A stretch of 64,000 nucleotides of DNA from Neobacillus paridis (GCF_016765675.1 NZ_JAESWB010000278.1:62001-126000); one strand, 5' to 3'. Shown: positions 18,755-27,252, counted from the first letter of the stretch. Numbers and translations are program-made. The notes: a model not told the origin generated them from the letters alone.

Positions 18755-18792
18755 AGGCTCTTCCAGATTATTTGGATGGGCCTTTTTTATTT
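18755..18792 (+). terminator. terminator after resE
   Basis: AGGCTCTTCCA (18755-18765) pairs with TGGATGGGCCT (18773-18783) with one mismatch, then TTTTTATTTTATTTTTT. Confidence 0.8.
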
Positions 18793-18850
18793 TATTTTTT
18801 GCTAAAAATTCCCTTTCATTTTATTGGAAAACAGTCTATATTTATTAGGG

Positions 18851-18877
18851 TGAAACTTTTCCTACTGAAATAGCGAC
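18851..18877 (+). promoter_or_regulatory. ECF-type (SigX) promoter, probably autoregulatory
   Basis: TGAAAC (18851-18856), a 17-base spacer and CGAC (18874-18877) match the TGWAAC/CGWC pattern used by SigX. It lies 25 bases before sigX. B. subtilis sigX is autoregulated, so the gene would transcribe itself and rsiX. Confidence 0.7.
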
Positions 18878-18901
18878 TAATTCAATGAACGGGGAGGGGA
18901 A

Positions 18902-19456
18902 ATGATGGACTCCGTTTTCGATGAACTATATAAAAAATATCACCATGATGTCTTTCAATTTTTGTTTTATATGGTCAGAAACAGGGAACAGGCAGAAGAT
19001 CTAGTGCAAGAGGTCTATATTAGGGTGTTCAAGTCCTATACTCGCTTTGAGGGCAAAAGCAGCGAGAAAACATGGCTTTTTTCGATTGCCAGAAATGTAG
19101 CCATTGATTATTTTCGCAAGCAAAAGGGCTGGAAGGACAAACTGATGGAGAAGTTTGATTGGTCTACGAATCAAGTAAAAGATGACTATCCAATTCCCGA
19201 AGAAATTACCATTCAAAAAGAAGAAATTCAATGGATATATAAATGCTTGGAATATTGTACAGTGGATCAACGTGCAGTCGTCATTTTAAGGTTTATACAT
19301 GATTTATCGATTGCGGAAACAGCAAAGGCTTTAGGATGGACTGAAAGTAAGGTAAAAACAACGCAGCATCGTTCGTTAAAGGTTATAAAAAAGCATATGG
19401 AAGCCTTTTATGAAAAGGAGGGAATGCATAGTGAAAAAGTCAGAGTGGAGCGATAG
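18902..19456 (+). CDS. sigX: ECF sigma factor SigX
   Basis: A 184-residue extracytoplasmic-function sigma factor controlling cell-envelope genes, including resistance to cationic peptides in B. subtilis. Region 2 holds YHHDVFQFLFYMVRNREQAE and LVQEVYIRVFKSY with EKTWLFSIARNVAIDYFRK (-10 recognition). Region 4 is CTVDQRAVVILRFIHDLSIA and ETAKALGWTESKVKTTQHR (-35 recognition). GGGGAGGGG precedes two consecutive ATGs (18902 or 18905). It overlaps the rsiX start region, and an ECF promoter lies in front. Confidence 0.95.
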   Translation: MMDSVFDELYKKYHHDVFQFLFYMVRNREQAEDLVQEVYIRVFKSYTRFEGKSSEKTWLFSIARNVAIDYFRKQKGWKDKLMEKFDWSTNQVKDDYPIPEEITIQKEEIQWIYKCLEYCTVDQRAVVILRFIHDLSIAETAKALGWTESKVKTTQHRSLKVIKKHMEAFYEKEGMHSEKVRVER

Positions 19457-20603
19457 AGAGATTGAAGAATTATTGCGTAAAATGCCCAAAATACAAGATT
19501 ATCGCGATCCTCGTGACATTTACCAAAATCTTTCCTTTAAAAGACGAAAATCGCCTTCTTGGGTGTTGCCAAGCATTGCAGCAGCTGCGGCTCTTTTTCT
19601 AGTGCTTGTTCTTGGACCCAAACTTTTCGATGGAGGGGGGAGGGCGCAGTTATCTCTTGATAAAGCTGGAGGAGAAAAAACAGTTGAAGACAAAAGTCTG
19701 ATGAGAAAAAATGAGACTGGAGCCAATAAAATTACCATGTCAAGTATGGACAAGAATTCTGAGAAACGGGCTCCTGAGCTGATGAAGTCTGCTGTTTATG
19801 ATGAGGAGGTTGGAAACGGGAAGGTAATTACCTATTGGATCCCGGATGATCAGGTCCAAAACCTCATTCCAGTGTCCATGATTATTAAGGATCCGCAAAA
19901 CAAGTCATGGCTGGATTTGTTTAACGAGCAGATGGAACGCTTAAATGAAGATGGCTGGGGATTAACGGACTACTACCCAATAAAAGCAAAATTTAGCCTG
20001 GATAAAAAGAATCAAACTCTTGACGTTAATGTTCCGAGTGACCATCCATACGGTCAGGGTGCTGCAAATGAGAAATTTATCGATATTCTTAAAAAAGATA
20101 TAGCATCCAATAGTAATTTGAAAAAGGTTAGATTGTTTACGAACGGGAAGCCTGGGATCGAATTTGGAAATTATGGAAATATCCCAGAACTTACGATCGA
20201 ACCTGAAAAAAATCACGCCTTTTTGTTTTATTATCCGAATAAAAATGAATCTCCTTTTCTCGTTCCAACAATTGAATCATTTAAAACGATTAAGGATGCG
20301 CTCATTGCCATGAAAAAAGATCTGCCAGATTATGGGCTTAAAAAATCAATGATGTTTGAACTGCAGGAAAAGGATTTGGCGATTCGAAATAAAACATTAC
20401 ATGTATCAGTGAAGAAAGATTCGAAAATAAAGAATGATCAGCAAACCTTGTTTTCATATGAGGCCCTATTATTAACCGCTAAAGAATTTGGTTTGGAAAA
20501 AGTGGTAATCAATGATGCACCTTTAAAACAAATTGGCCCATTTCATCTTTCTGAGGAAAACAAGGTACCAATTGCCCCTAATCTGCGTAATATAGATTAT
20601 TGA
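19431..20603 (+). CDS. rsiX: RsiX, anti-sigma-X factor
   Basis: Membrane anti-sigma factor that holds SigX inactive. The 390 residues have a short acidic cytoplasmic N-terminus that would bind SigX (SDREIEELLRKMPKIQDYRD), one membrane helix at about 44-63 (WVLPSIAAAAALFLVLVLG) and a large extracytoplasmic part with two repeated halves of GerMN-like appearance (LDVNVPSDHPYGQG; LHVSVKKDSKIKN). I choose GTG 19431 because AAGGAGGG lies eight bases upstream; the frame is open to 19410. It overlaps sigX by 26 bases, suggesting coupled expression. Confidence 0.92.
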   Translation: MKKSEWSDREIEELLRKMPKIQDYRDPRDIYQNLSFKRRKSPSWVLPSIAAAAALFLVLVLGPKLFDGGGRAQLSLDKAGGEKTVEDKSLMRKNETGANKITMSSMDKNSEKRAPELMKSAVYDEEVGNGKVITYWIPDDQVQNLIPVSMIIKDPQNKSWLDLFNEQMERLNEDGWGLTDYYPIKAKFSLDKKNQTLDVNVPSDHPYGQGAANEKFIDILKKDIASNSNLKKVRLFTNGKPGIEFGNYGNIPELTIEPEKNHAFLFYYPNKNESPFLVPTIESFKTIKDALIAMKKDLPDYGLKKSMMFELQEKDLAIRNKTLHVSVKKDSKIKNDQQTLFSYEALLLTAKEFGLEKVVINDAPLKQIGPFHLSEENKVPIAPNLRNIDY

Positions 20604-20607
20604 TCGT

Positions 20608-20637
20608 AATCAACCTTTTTGGTTGATTTCTTTTTTT
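20608..20637 (+). terminator. terminator after rsiX
   Basis: AATCAACC (20608-20615) pairs with GGTTGATT (20621-20628), then TCTTTTTTT. Confidence 0.85.
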
Positions 20638-20783
20638 GCTCTGGCTCCTATTTTTTGTATAAATTGACCGTCATCTCCAAAATATAACAAATATGTTTGT
20701 TCCACCTCCACAATATGTTCTAAAAATGAAGGGGATTACATATCGTGAGGAGGAGAGTTTTGATAAGGAGGAAAAGGGAAAAA

Positions 20784-21530
20784 ATGCGTGACTACATAAG
20801 GAGGTTTTTAATTGCCATTATTATGGCACTTTGTGTAAGTTTATTATTTTTAGGAGGGAAACATTCGGAAGCTGCAGGTGTCACAAATAAAGGGGAGAAT
20901 GGGCATTGGCTTTGGCCTACGGACGGTATCATCACTGATACCTATGGAACAAGGCTGGGGAAACATAAGGGAATTGACATTGCCGGGGGAAGGGAAACTC
21001 CAATTATTGCTGTCCAAGATGGTGTAGTGGAGAAGTCCTATTTCTCCGATACATATGGAAATGTGGTTTTTATCAAGCATGTAAATAATATTGTTGCCGT
21101 CTATGCTCATTTAAACAAACGAATGGTTCATAAGGGCCAGAATATCAAACGAGGACAACTTATCGGAAAAATGGGTAAGACTGGACAAGCCACCGGTACA
21201 CATCTTCATTTTGAAGTACATAATCGGGAATGGCGTTACGATAAGAAATTTGCCTTTAATCCGGAAAAATTATTGGGCAGTACTGAAGTAGGTGAAGTTG
21301 TGCAGGCTGGAGTGGCTCGAAATCGAGCATTGACCGCCAGTTCCCATGTTCGATCACTCAAGAGAGGGAATGTACGGAATACTGGGCCGGCCAATCAATA
21401 TGTTGTCCGTCGTGGTGACACATTATCTTCCATTGCCTTAAAGAAAAAGGTACCTGTCGCCAAAATCAAGAAAATGAACGGCCTGAATTCAGACTTCATA
21501 GTTCCTAATCAAGTTTTAATCCTAAAGTAA
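20784..21530 (+). CDS. secreted M23 metallopeptidase with LysM domain
   Basis: A 248-residue exported peptidoglycan hydrolase. An N-terminal signal segment (about 8-28, LIAIIMALCVSLLFLGG) is followed by an M23 LytM-type endopeptidase domain with zinc-ligand motifs HKGIDIAG (H-x3-D) and the later THLHFEVH (H-x-H). A C-terminal LysM repeat begins YVVRRGDTLSSIALKKKV and would bind glycan. The start is uncertain: ATG 20784 follows AAGGAGG at 12 bases, but TTG 20760 or GTG 20745 are in frame behind GAGGAGAG. It is a single-gene unit between two terminators. Morphogenetic or spore roles are possible but not shown by sequence. Confidence 0.9.
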   Translation: MRDYIRRFLIAIIMALCVSLLFLGGKHSEAAGVTNKGENGHWLWPTDGIITDTYGTRLGKHKGIDIAGGRETPIIAVQDGVVEKSYFSDTYGNVVFIKHVNNIVAVYAHLNKRMVHKGQNIKRGQLIGKMGKTGQATGTHLHFEVHNREWRYDKKFAFNPEKLLGSTEVGEVVQAGVARNRALTASSHVRSLKRGNVRNTGPANQYVVRRGDTLSSIALKKKVPVAKIKKMNGLNSDFIVPNQVLILK

Positions 21531-21540
21531 AAAAATCGAC

Positions 21541-21569
21541 CCACTGTCATAAAAGACGGTGGTTTTTTT
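21541..21569 (+). terminator. terminator after the M23/LysM gene
   Basis: CCACTGTC (21541-21548) pairs with GACGGTGG (21555-21562) with one G-U pair, then seven Ts. Confidence 0.85.
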
Positions 21570-21670
21570 GCATTTATTTACTATATTATGAACAAAAAGT
21601 TAATCTTTTTTTCTTTCGCTTAACAAAGTGAATTTTTTTCAGTATAATGTAGACATAAAAAATATCGATC

Positions 21671-21800
21671 TATCTTCGGGGCTGGGTGAGATTCCCGACC
21701 GGCGGTAATAGAGCAATGCTCTTAAGCCCGCGAGCCGTTTCGGCAGGATTTGGTGCGATTCCAAAGCCGACAGTATAGTCTGGATGGGAGAAGATGGAGG
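21671..21800 (+). ncRNA. FMN riboswitch (RFN element)
   Basis: The conserved RFN core is recognisable: TATCTTCGGGGCTGGGTGA at the 5' end, ATTCCCGACCGGCGGTA, a variable hairpin, AAGCCCGCGAGCCG, GATTTGGTGCGATTCC, AAAGCCGACAGTATAGTC and the closing TGGATGGGAGAAGATGG. It binds FMN. Placed before the hairpin at 21854-21892 and ribU, it should switch transcription off when FMN is high. Confidence 0.97.
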
Positions 21801-21853
21801 TTCTGCAGACGTTTGCAAAAAATTTACATAGCAAGCGTTTATTGAACATGCCT

Positions 21854-21893
21854 AAAAACTCCCTCAAGTCAATTTATTGAGGGAGTTTTTTTG
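21854..21893 (+). terminator. riboswitch-controlled terminator of ribU
   Basis: A 14-bp perfect stem, AAAAACTCCCTCAA (21854-21867) with TTGAGGGAGTTTTT (21877-21890), followed by TT, lies 54 bases after the RFN core and ahead of ribU. It is the expected expression platform. Confidence 0.9.
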
Positions 21894-21952
21894 TGGGATG
21901 TCCGAATGCTGAACCTCTCTTCCTAAATGATGGATCAAAAGGAGAGAGGAAG

Positions 21953-22534
21953 ATGAAGAAGATGAGAAAAAAACACTCAAAGGTGAAAGTAATGGTATCC
22001 ATTGGGATGCTGAGCAGTATTGCGTATCTATTAATGGTACTGCAGTTCCCATTACCGTATTTTCCTAATTTCTTATTTGTCGATTTCAGCGACATACCTG
22101 CCATGCTTGCCACTTTAATTTTCGGTCCAGTTGCTGGAATACTGGTCGAGCTGTTAAAAAATGTTTTAGACTATGTTGCAACCGGAAGTCAAACCGGAAT
22201 TCCGGTTGGCCATATTGCCAATTTCTTTGCCGGTATTATATTTATCCTGCCAACCTACCTTGTTTATACCCGAATCAAATCAAGGAAGGGAATGACGCTG
22301 GGATTGATTGTCGGAACGGTTATTATGGCTGTGGTCATGAGCATATTAAATTATTACGTCATTCTGCCGGCTTACACGGCGTTATTAAATATGCCTGATA
22401 TGCGAAGCTATGTCATTCCCTTTATTTTACCATTCAATATCATTAAGGGTATCATGATGTCGATTATTTTCATGCTGCTATTTATTCGCATGCAGGCATG
22501 GATCAATAAATTTTCTGTTGTGAATAATGCTTAA
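21953..22534 (+). CDS. ribU: RibU, riboflavin-specific ECF transporter S component
   Basis: Substrate-binding membrane subunit that takes up riboflavin together with a shared ECF energy module encoded elsewhere. The 193 residues have five to six helices with the family stretches LQFPLPYFPNFLFVDFSDIP, GPVAGILVELLKNVLDY and TGSQTGIPVGHIANFFAGI. The ATG at 21953 is chosen because AAAAGGAG lies eight bases before it; the frame runs back to 21893 but overlaps the terminator. The FMN riboswitch independently confirms the riboflavin link. Confidence 0.97.
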   Translation: MKKMRKKHSKVKVMVSIGMLSSIAYLLMVLQFPLPYFPNFLFVDFSDIPAMLATLIFGPVAGILVELLKNVLDYVATGSQTGIPVGHIANFFAGIIFILPTYLVYTRIKSRKGMTLGLIVGTVIMAVVMSILNYYVILPAYTALLNMPDMRSYVIPFILPFNIIKGIMMSIIFMLLFIRMQAWINKFSVVNNA

Positions 22535-22541
22535 TCAAATG

Positions 22542-22575
22542 AAAAGCAGCCTGATAATAATGGCTGCTTTTTTCA
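22542..22575 (+). terminator. terminator after ribU
   Basis: AAAAGCAGCC (22542-22551) pairs with GGCTGCTTTT (22562-22571), then TT and C. Confidence 0.85.
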
Positions 22576-22584
22576 TTTATCATA

Positions 22585-22619
22585 TAAAAAATAACCCCCG
22601 CTTTGAAAGAAGCGGGGGT
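22585..22619 (-). terminator. terminator of fer (minus strand)
   Basis: ACCCCCGCTT (22594-22603) pairs with AAGCGGGGGT (22610-22619). On the minus strand the stem is followed by TATTTTTTAT, placing it 27 bases past the fer stop. Confidence 0.85.
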
Positions 22620-22645
22620 AGTAGCTTAATCTTTAAATTGAAAAA

Positions 22646-22915
<270 letters not shown>

Positions 22916-22934
22916 TCAAAAAAAATTCTTAATT

Positions 22935-22963
22935 GTTTACCGGTTTTAAAATATTTGGTAAAC
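22935..22963. promoter_or_regulatory. inverted repeat upstream of fer
   Basis: GTTTACC (22935-22941) and GGTAAAC (22957-22963) form a 7-bp dyad around TTTTAAAATA-rich sequence, 40-70 bases before the fer start. A related inverted copy (ATTTTAAAACTGTATCGGTA) follows near 22979-22998. Possible operator; the binding protein is unknown. Confidence 0.35.
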
Positions 22964-23012
22964 GTGTTTTCCACCTCTATTTTAAAACTGTATCGGTAAC
23001 TTTTCAATAGGA

Positions 23013-23027
23013 AAATAATTATTATCA
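23013..23027. promoter_or_regulatory. candidate Fur box between fer and ypbB
   Basis: AAATAATTATTATCA matches the 7-1-7 consensus TGATAATnATTATCA at 12 of 14 fixed positions. It is 119 bases before fer and 125 before ypbB. Iron control of a ferredoxin would be sensible, but the distance and AT-rich context make this tentative. Confidence 0.4.
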
Positions 23028-23151
23028 TTAAGGTTTGTTTATTTTCAAAACTTGTTGCTTTTTAGGACAACATGATCCTGATTTTCATGTTAAAATATAT
23101 AGAGTTTAAGACGAAAAATGTAGAATGAACTCAAAATGTGGTGGTTAAAAA

Positions 23152-24189
23152 ATGGTTCAGCTGACATCCATCATTCTTTATTGTTTAAAGCAGTTAAGCA
23201 AGGAAAGAACGGTGTATTCCATTTATCACCTCCTAAATGGGAAAAAATCTTCACAAACCATTCAGGATGCTCATTTATTTTCCCTAAAGAAATTCTTTGG
23301 TGTGCTTTCACCTTTATCAAGAGATTCGTATGATAGCATGATTCGAACCCTGCAGGAACAAGGGTACATAATTAATCATGGGGAACAACGTTTTCTGCTC
23401 ACCTCTTCGGGTGAAAGTTTTTTAAACAAGCATCCGATTTTAAATGAGCTGAACGGCTGGGAGTATCACCAAATTACCTGGCCGTTTTGGGAACGACTTT
23501 CATTACTTATTCAGGTGGCCTCCAATATTGTACACCAAGAAAAATGTTATATTCCGATTCAAAAAAACAAAGATGTTCATCAATGGGTTAAAACCGTTCT
23601 GAAGGAAATGAAGGTTCCAAAATATGATCTTGGCAGGATGATCTACCAAGAGCTCATCGCTTGTTTTGAACATAATAAGACATTGGACCCTTCCGTATTA
23701 GTTTTTCGTTTAACTGGTTTTCAGCAAATTGGTTTAACGCCGATGCAAACAGCCCAAAAATTATCAATGAATCATTTTGATTATCAGCTTCAGTTTATCA
23801 ATATTATTCATTATATGATCCGAAAGATAGCTGAAAAACCTGAGCAATTTCCGATACTGTCCTTGCTTCAGCAGGAACTGAGACAACAGCATGAACTGAC
23901 CCAGTCTTCAAGAAAAACGTGGCAATTACTCATTCAAGGCTATTCTCTTGAAGCAATTGCCCGTTTGCGTAAATTAAGGGAAAGTACAATCGAGGATCAT
24001 CTTGTTGAAATTGCTTTATATGTAAATCATTTTTCAATTGATCCATATGTGGAGCAAAAGTTACAGGAAGAAATTTTAGCGGTTTCAAGACGGATTGCCT
24101 CGAGACAATTAAAGCTAATAAAAGACCAGGTAAATAAGGCAAGTTACTTTCAGATAAGGTTAGTGTTGGCAAAGTATGGTGGTTCATAA
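23152..24189 (+). CDS. ypbB: YpbB, helix-turn-helix protein coupled to RecQ
   Basis: A 345-residue protein whose C-terminal part (about 255-345: TWQLLIQGYSLEAIARLRKL, then STIEDHLVEIALYVNH) is the helix-turn-helix domain that in other bacteria is fused to RecQ helicases. The N-terminal part is helical and not assigned. Its stop overlaps the recQ start by one base (TAATG), so the two are probably translated together and may act as one helicase. The ATG at 23152 has only a weak ribosome-binding site; no better start is visible. Same order as B. subtilis ypbB-recQ. Confidence 0.85.
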   Translation: MVQLTSIILYCLKQLSKERTVYSIYHLLNGKKSSQTIQDAHLFSLKKFFGVLSPLSRDSYDSMIRTLQEQGYIINHGEQRFLLTSSGESFLNKHPILNELNGWEYHQITWPFWERLSLLIQVASNIVHQEKCYIPIQKNKDVHQWVKTVLKEMKVPKYDLGRMIYQELIACFEHNKTLDPSVLVFRLTGFQQIGLTPMQTAQKLSMNHFDYQLQFINIIHYMIRKIAEKPEQFPILSLLQQELRQQHELTQSSRKTWQLLIQGYSLEAIARLRKLRESTIEDHLVEIALYVNHFSIDPYVEQKLQEEILAVSRRIASRQLKLIKDQVNKASYFQIRLVLAKYGGS

Positions 24190-25697
24190 TGGAATTAGAA
24201 GATTTACTAAAAAAACAGTTTGGCTTTACGTCGTTTAAAACGGGACAAAAGGAAGTAATTTCTGCACTTTTAAACAAACAGCATACGTTAGCCATGCTTC
24301 CCACCGGAACGGGAAAATCATTATGTTATCAACTGCCTGGCTATATATTTGAAGGGCAAATTGTCATCGTCTCCCCACTGCTTTCTCTCATGCAGGATCA
24401 AGTGGAGCAAATGAAACAGTACGGTGAAAAGCGGGTCGTGGCGCTTAATTCATTTCTAAGCCAGGAAGAACGAGGGAATGTCCTGGCATTCTTGGATCGC
24501 TACAAATTCATTTTTATCTCACCGGAAATGCTAATGTCTCCATATATTATTCAAAAGCTTAAGAACATATCCATTTCGTTATTTGTGGTTGATGAGGCCC
24601 ACTGTATTTCCCAGTGGGGTTATGACTTTCGTCCGGATTACTCGAAGCTTGGAGAGGTTCGAAAAACCCTTGGTAACCCTCTTACACTTGCACTCACAGC
24701 AACCGCAACAAGTAAGGTTCGTGAGGATATCATTCGCTCGCTGGGGCTTAACGGGGTAAAGAAGATTGAGTCGACCATTGATCGCCCCAATATCGGTTTT
24801 TTTGTGGAACAAATAGCGGATTATCGCCAGAAGGAAGATCGTGTCTTGGAGCTTGTAGCTCAGCTGCAAAAACCGGGGATTATCTATTTTTCCAGTAAAA
24901 AGGCTGCTGAACAGATGGCTGACCTTCTATCCGAACAACAAATTTGCCGCGCAAGTGTTTATCACGGGGGATTAGATCAAGATACAAGAATATTAATTCA
25001 GCAGCAATTTATTTATGGTCAGCTCGATGTGATTTGTGCCACAAGCGCTTTTGGGATGGGGGTAAATAAAGAAAATATTCGTTTTGTCATCCATTTTCAT
25101 ATGCCGATGCAGTTGGAATCCTATTTGCAGGAAATTGGCAGGGCCGGTCGTGACGGAGAGCCCAGCATTGCCATTTTGCTTTATTCCCCTGGCGACGAGT
25201 TGCTTCCCCTGCAACTTGCTGAAGGAGAGTTGCCCTCTGAGTCCCAAATTGATTGGTTATTTAACCTCCTGGAGAATGAGGGAGAGTCAGTAAACGGGGG
25301 AAGGAAATTATCAGAAACATGGAGGGAACTTGGCGGTTTTTCAGAGGTGCAATGGCGAATCGTGGAGGAATTCGTAACTCGTCTTGGTCAGCAAAATAAA
25401 AACTTATGCAGCATCAGAAATGAAATAAAGGAATTTGCCAAAAGGAGAGGGCAGGCTAAAAAAGAAAGTATTTTTAAAATGAAGAGTTGGATTGACATCA
25501 ATACATGCCGGCGTAAATTTATTTTACATTATTTTGATGATCCTTTCACTTCGGAGATAAACCAGTGTTGTGATCGATGTGGGCTCCAATTAGAACCATA
25601 TCATTCATTTAAGAAGAGTCCACAAAAAGAAACAATCGATATTTCATGGAAAGAATATTTGCAAAAATTATTAATAAATGGCGTGTTGAATAAATGA
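24189..25697 (+). CDS. recQ: RecQ-family ATP-dependent DNA helicase (RecS/YpbC type)
   Basis: A 3'-5' DNA helicase of 502 residues. It has the Walker A motif LPTGTGKSLCYQLP, DEAH box VVDEAHCISQWGYDFRPDY, motif III LALTATAT, motif IV GIIYFSSKK, motif V ATSAFGMGVNKENIRFVIH and motif VI QEIGRAGRDG. The C-terminus has a zinc-binding Cys set (NTCRRKFILHYF and CCDRCG). No HRDC domain is present, so it is the short form; the missing helix-turn-helix part may be supplied by YpbB. It overlaps the next gene by ATGA. Confidence 0.93.
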   Translation: MELEDLLKKQFGFTSFKTGQKEVISALLNKQHTLAMLPTGTGKSLCYQLPGYIFEGQIVIVSPLLSLMQDQVEQMKQYGEKRVVALNSFLSQEERGNVLAFLDRYKFIFISPEMLMSPYIIQKLKNISISLFVVDEAHCISQWGYDFRPDYSKLGEVRKTLGNPLTLALTATATSKVREDIIRSLGLNGVKKIESTIDRPNIGFFVEQIADYRQKEDRVLELVAQLQKPGIIYFSSKKAAEQMADLLSEQQICRASVYHGGLDQDTRILIQQQFIYGQLDVICATSAFGMGVNKENIRFVIHFHMPMQLESYLQEIGRAGRDGEPSIAILLYSPGDELLPLQLAEGELPSESQIDWLFNLLENEGESVNGGRKLSETWRELGGFSEVQWRIVEEFVTRLGQQNKNLCSIRNEIKEFAKRRGQAKKESIFKMKSWIDINTCRRKFILHYFDDPFTSEINQCCDRCGLQLEPYHSFKKSPQKETIDISWKEYLQKLLINGVLNK

Positions 25698-26278
25698 AAA
25701 ATAAATATAATGAGATTATTTCCAGTTTAACGGATAAGGAATTGCTTTTTCACCTATATTTAACGCAAATCATCATTCTGTTCATTTCAGCTATTTTAGG
25801 ATGGATCTTATTTGGGGATCTTTCTTATTGGGATCATTTTCAACTAAGCGATCCCAATCTTTATAAAGTAGGGTTAAGCGCAGGAATAGTAGTGGTCATC
25901 ACCGATATTGTCCTTATGAAAGTATTGCCGTCCTCGTTTTATGATGATGGCGGTTTAAATGAACGGATATTTAAGGGGCGTCATCCGTTTCACATTATAG
26001 TAATAGCTGCCTTTGTTGCTTTTAGTGAGGAGCTATTATTTCGCGGTATTATTCAAACAAAGCTCGGGCTTATCTTGGCAAGTATCATTTTTGCGATCAT
26101 TCATTATCGTTATTTATTTAATTGGTATCTGTTTTTGAATATTGTCTTACTTAGTTTTGTCATCGGGGTCATTTATCAGTGGACAGGAAACTTTGCGGTT
26201 ACATTTATTATGCATTTTGTCATAGACTTTTTATTGGGGATCTATATTAGGTTTAGACATTCTCTAAAACGTTGCTAA
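25694..26278 (+). CDS. ypbD: YpbD, CPBP-family intramembrane metalloprotease
   Basis: A 194-residue membrane protein with about six helices. The CPBP (Abi/CAAX-like) motifs are EELLFRGIIQT (motif 1 with the paired glutamates and Arg), HYRYLFNWYLF (motif 2 position) and a final HFVIDFLLG with the third motif. These residues form a metal-dependent active site; substrates in Bacillus are unknown. It starts within the recQ stop. Same order as B. subtilis ypbD. Confidence 0.88.
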   Translation: MKNKYNEIISSLTDKELLFHLYLTQIIILFISAILGWILFGDLSYWDHFQLSDPNLYKVGLSAGIVVVITDIVLMKVLPSSFYDDGGLNERIFKGRHPFHIIVIAAFVAFSEELLFRGIIQTKLGLILASIIFAIIHYRYLFNWYLFLNIVLLSFVIGVIYQWTGNFAVTFIMHFVIDFLLGIYIRFRHSLKRC

Positions 26279-26306
26279 CTAACAGTAAGGAGTGAAGGGC
26301 CCTGTT

Positions 26307-26681
26307 ATGAATAGTGAAGAACCATATAGAGAACAGGCAGAACGAACAAAACGGTCGATTCAGAAATTAACTGATACCGGAGAATATGACCAATTGCCGC
26401 CGCGAGCGAGGCTTCACCGCCGAAAAAAAAACAAAAGAAAAAGGAAGCTTAAATATCCACTGATCCGATTTTTGGTTCTGGTCTTCATATTGCTGCCTAT
26501 TATCATTTTTACACTTATTTCTCATTACAATGGAAAAAAGGTTCAGCCGACAGACAAAACAAACCCCAGTAATGTTGGTTATGAAACGATCCATCTTGAA
26601 CAATCAAATGATGATGGCGGAATAAGAGTCGATAAACAGAAAGTAAAAAATCAGGAAAAAAGCAATTCGCAGGTGCCCTGA
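26307..26681 (+). CDS. ypbE: YpbE-like single-pass protein lacking LysM
   Basis: A 124-residue protein: acidic N-terminus, very basic stretch (RARLHRRKKNKRKRKLKYP), one membrane helix at about residues 53-75 (FLVLVFILLPIIIFTLIS) and a short hydrophilic tail. Position after ypbD and the layout match YpbE, but the B. subtilis protein I recall is about twice as long and ends in a LysM domain, which is absent here; the frame stops cleanly before a terminator. The ATG at 26307 follows GAAGGG. Function unknown. Confidence 0.65.
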   Translation: MNSEEPYREQAERTKRSIQKLTDTGEYDQLPPRARLHRRKKNKRKRKLKYPLIRFLVLVFILLPIIIFTLISHYNGKKVQPTDKTNPSNVGYETIHLEQSNDDGGIRVDKQKVKNQEKSNSQVP

Positions 26682-26698
26682 TACTAGATCATCACTAG

Positions 26699-26722
26699 CC
26701 AATCTTCATGATTGGTTTTTTG
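26699..26722 (+). terminator. terminator after ypbE
   Basis: CCAATC (26699-26704) pairs with GATTGG (26710-26715), then TTTTTTGG. It closes the ypbB-recQ-ypbD-ypbE unit. Confidence 0.75.
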
Positions 26723-26773
26723 GCATATTGGGGCGGACAAGTTCATAAGATGGTATGGAATGGAGGGGATAAG

Positions 26774-27229
26774 ATGGATACTCCAATCCAATTGCTAGAA
26801 AACACGGATCTGGCAACAAAACAAATGTTAGAAAACCTTAGAAAAAGAAAGGAAAAGTTTGATCTTGCCGAAAAACGGCATTATCTATCCATTTATGCTA
26901 CCATTCTAATCGCTTTACTGTTTTTTTGTTATTTTTATTTTACCATCGCTCAACATTATTCCTATTCTTTTTTTGCGATGTTTACTGCCGCCTTGAATGA
27001 TGAAGTGAATGTTTATTTGCTCTCAGCATCGCTGATTAGCTATGGGGCAATGAATGTATTACGACAGCAAAAGGAGAAGAAGGAAAAGGAATATCAAGAA
27101 TTACGGTGTGAAATTGTCGATCGAAGTAAGGATCTATGGAAAAAAGAAGAAGAATGGAAAAATCGCCACCTCGTTTTTGAAGTAATGAAAAAACATTACG
27201 ATATTAATCTGTACCATGAAAAAAAATAG
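26774..27229 (+). CDS. ypbF: YpbF, DUF2663 membrane protein
   Basis: A 151-residue protein with two predicted membrane helices (about 40-62, YATILIALLFFCYFYF, and about 78-95) and a charged coiled-coil end. The closing block ELRCEIVDRSKDLWKKEEEW to YDINLYHEKK is nearly identical to B. subtilis YpbF (DUF2663). The ATG at 26774 follows GGAGGGG; the frame extends to 26708 without a ribosome-binding site. Function unknown. It ends in the shared terminator with the convergent cotJ operon. Confidence 0.87.
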   Translation: MDTPIQLLENTDLATKQMLENLRKRKEKFDLAEKRHYLSIYATILIALLFFCYFYFTIAQHYSYSFFAMFTAALNDEVNVYLLSASLISYGAMNVLRQQKEKKEKEYQELRCEIVDRSKDLWKKEEEWKNRHLVFEVMKKHYDINLYHEKK

Positions 27230-27252
27230 AAGCAGCCGCTACTGCTTCTTAG
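27225..27252. terminator. bidirectional terminator between ypbF and cotJC
   Basis: GAAGCAG (27229-27235) pairs with CTGCTTC (27242-27248). The minus strand continues TATTTTTTTT, a strong T-run for the cotJ operon. Confidence 0.8.
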
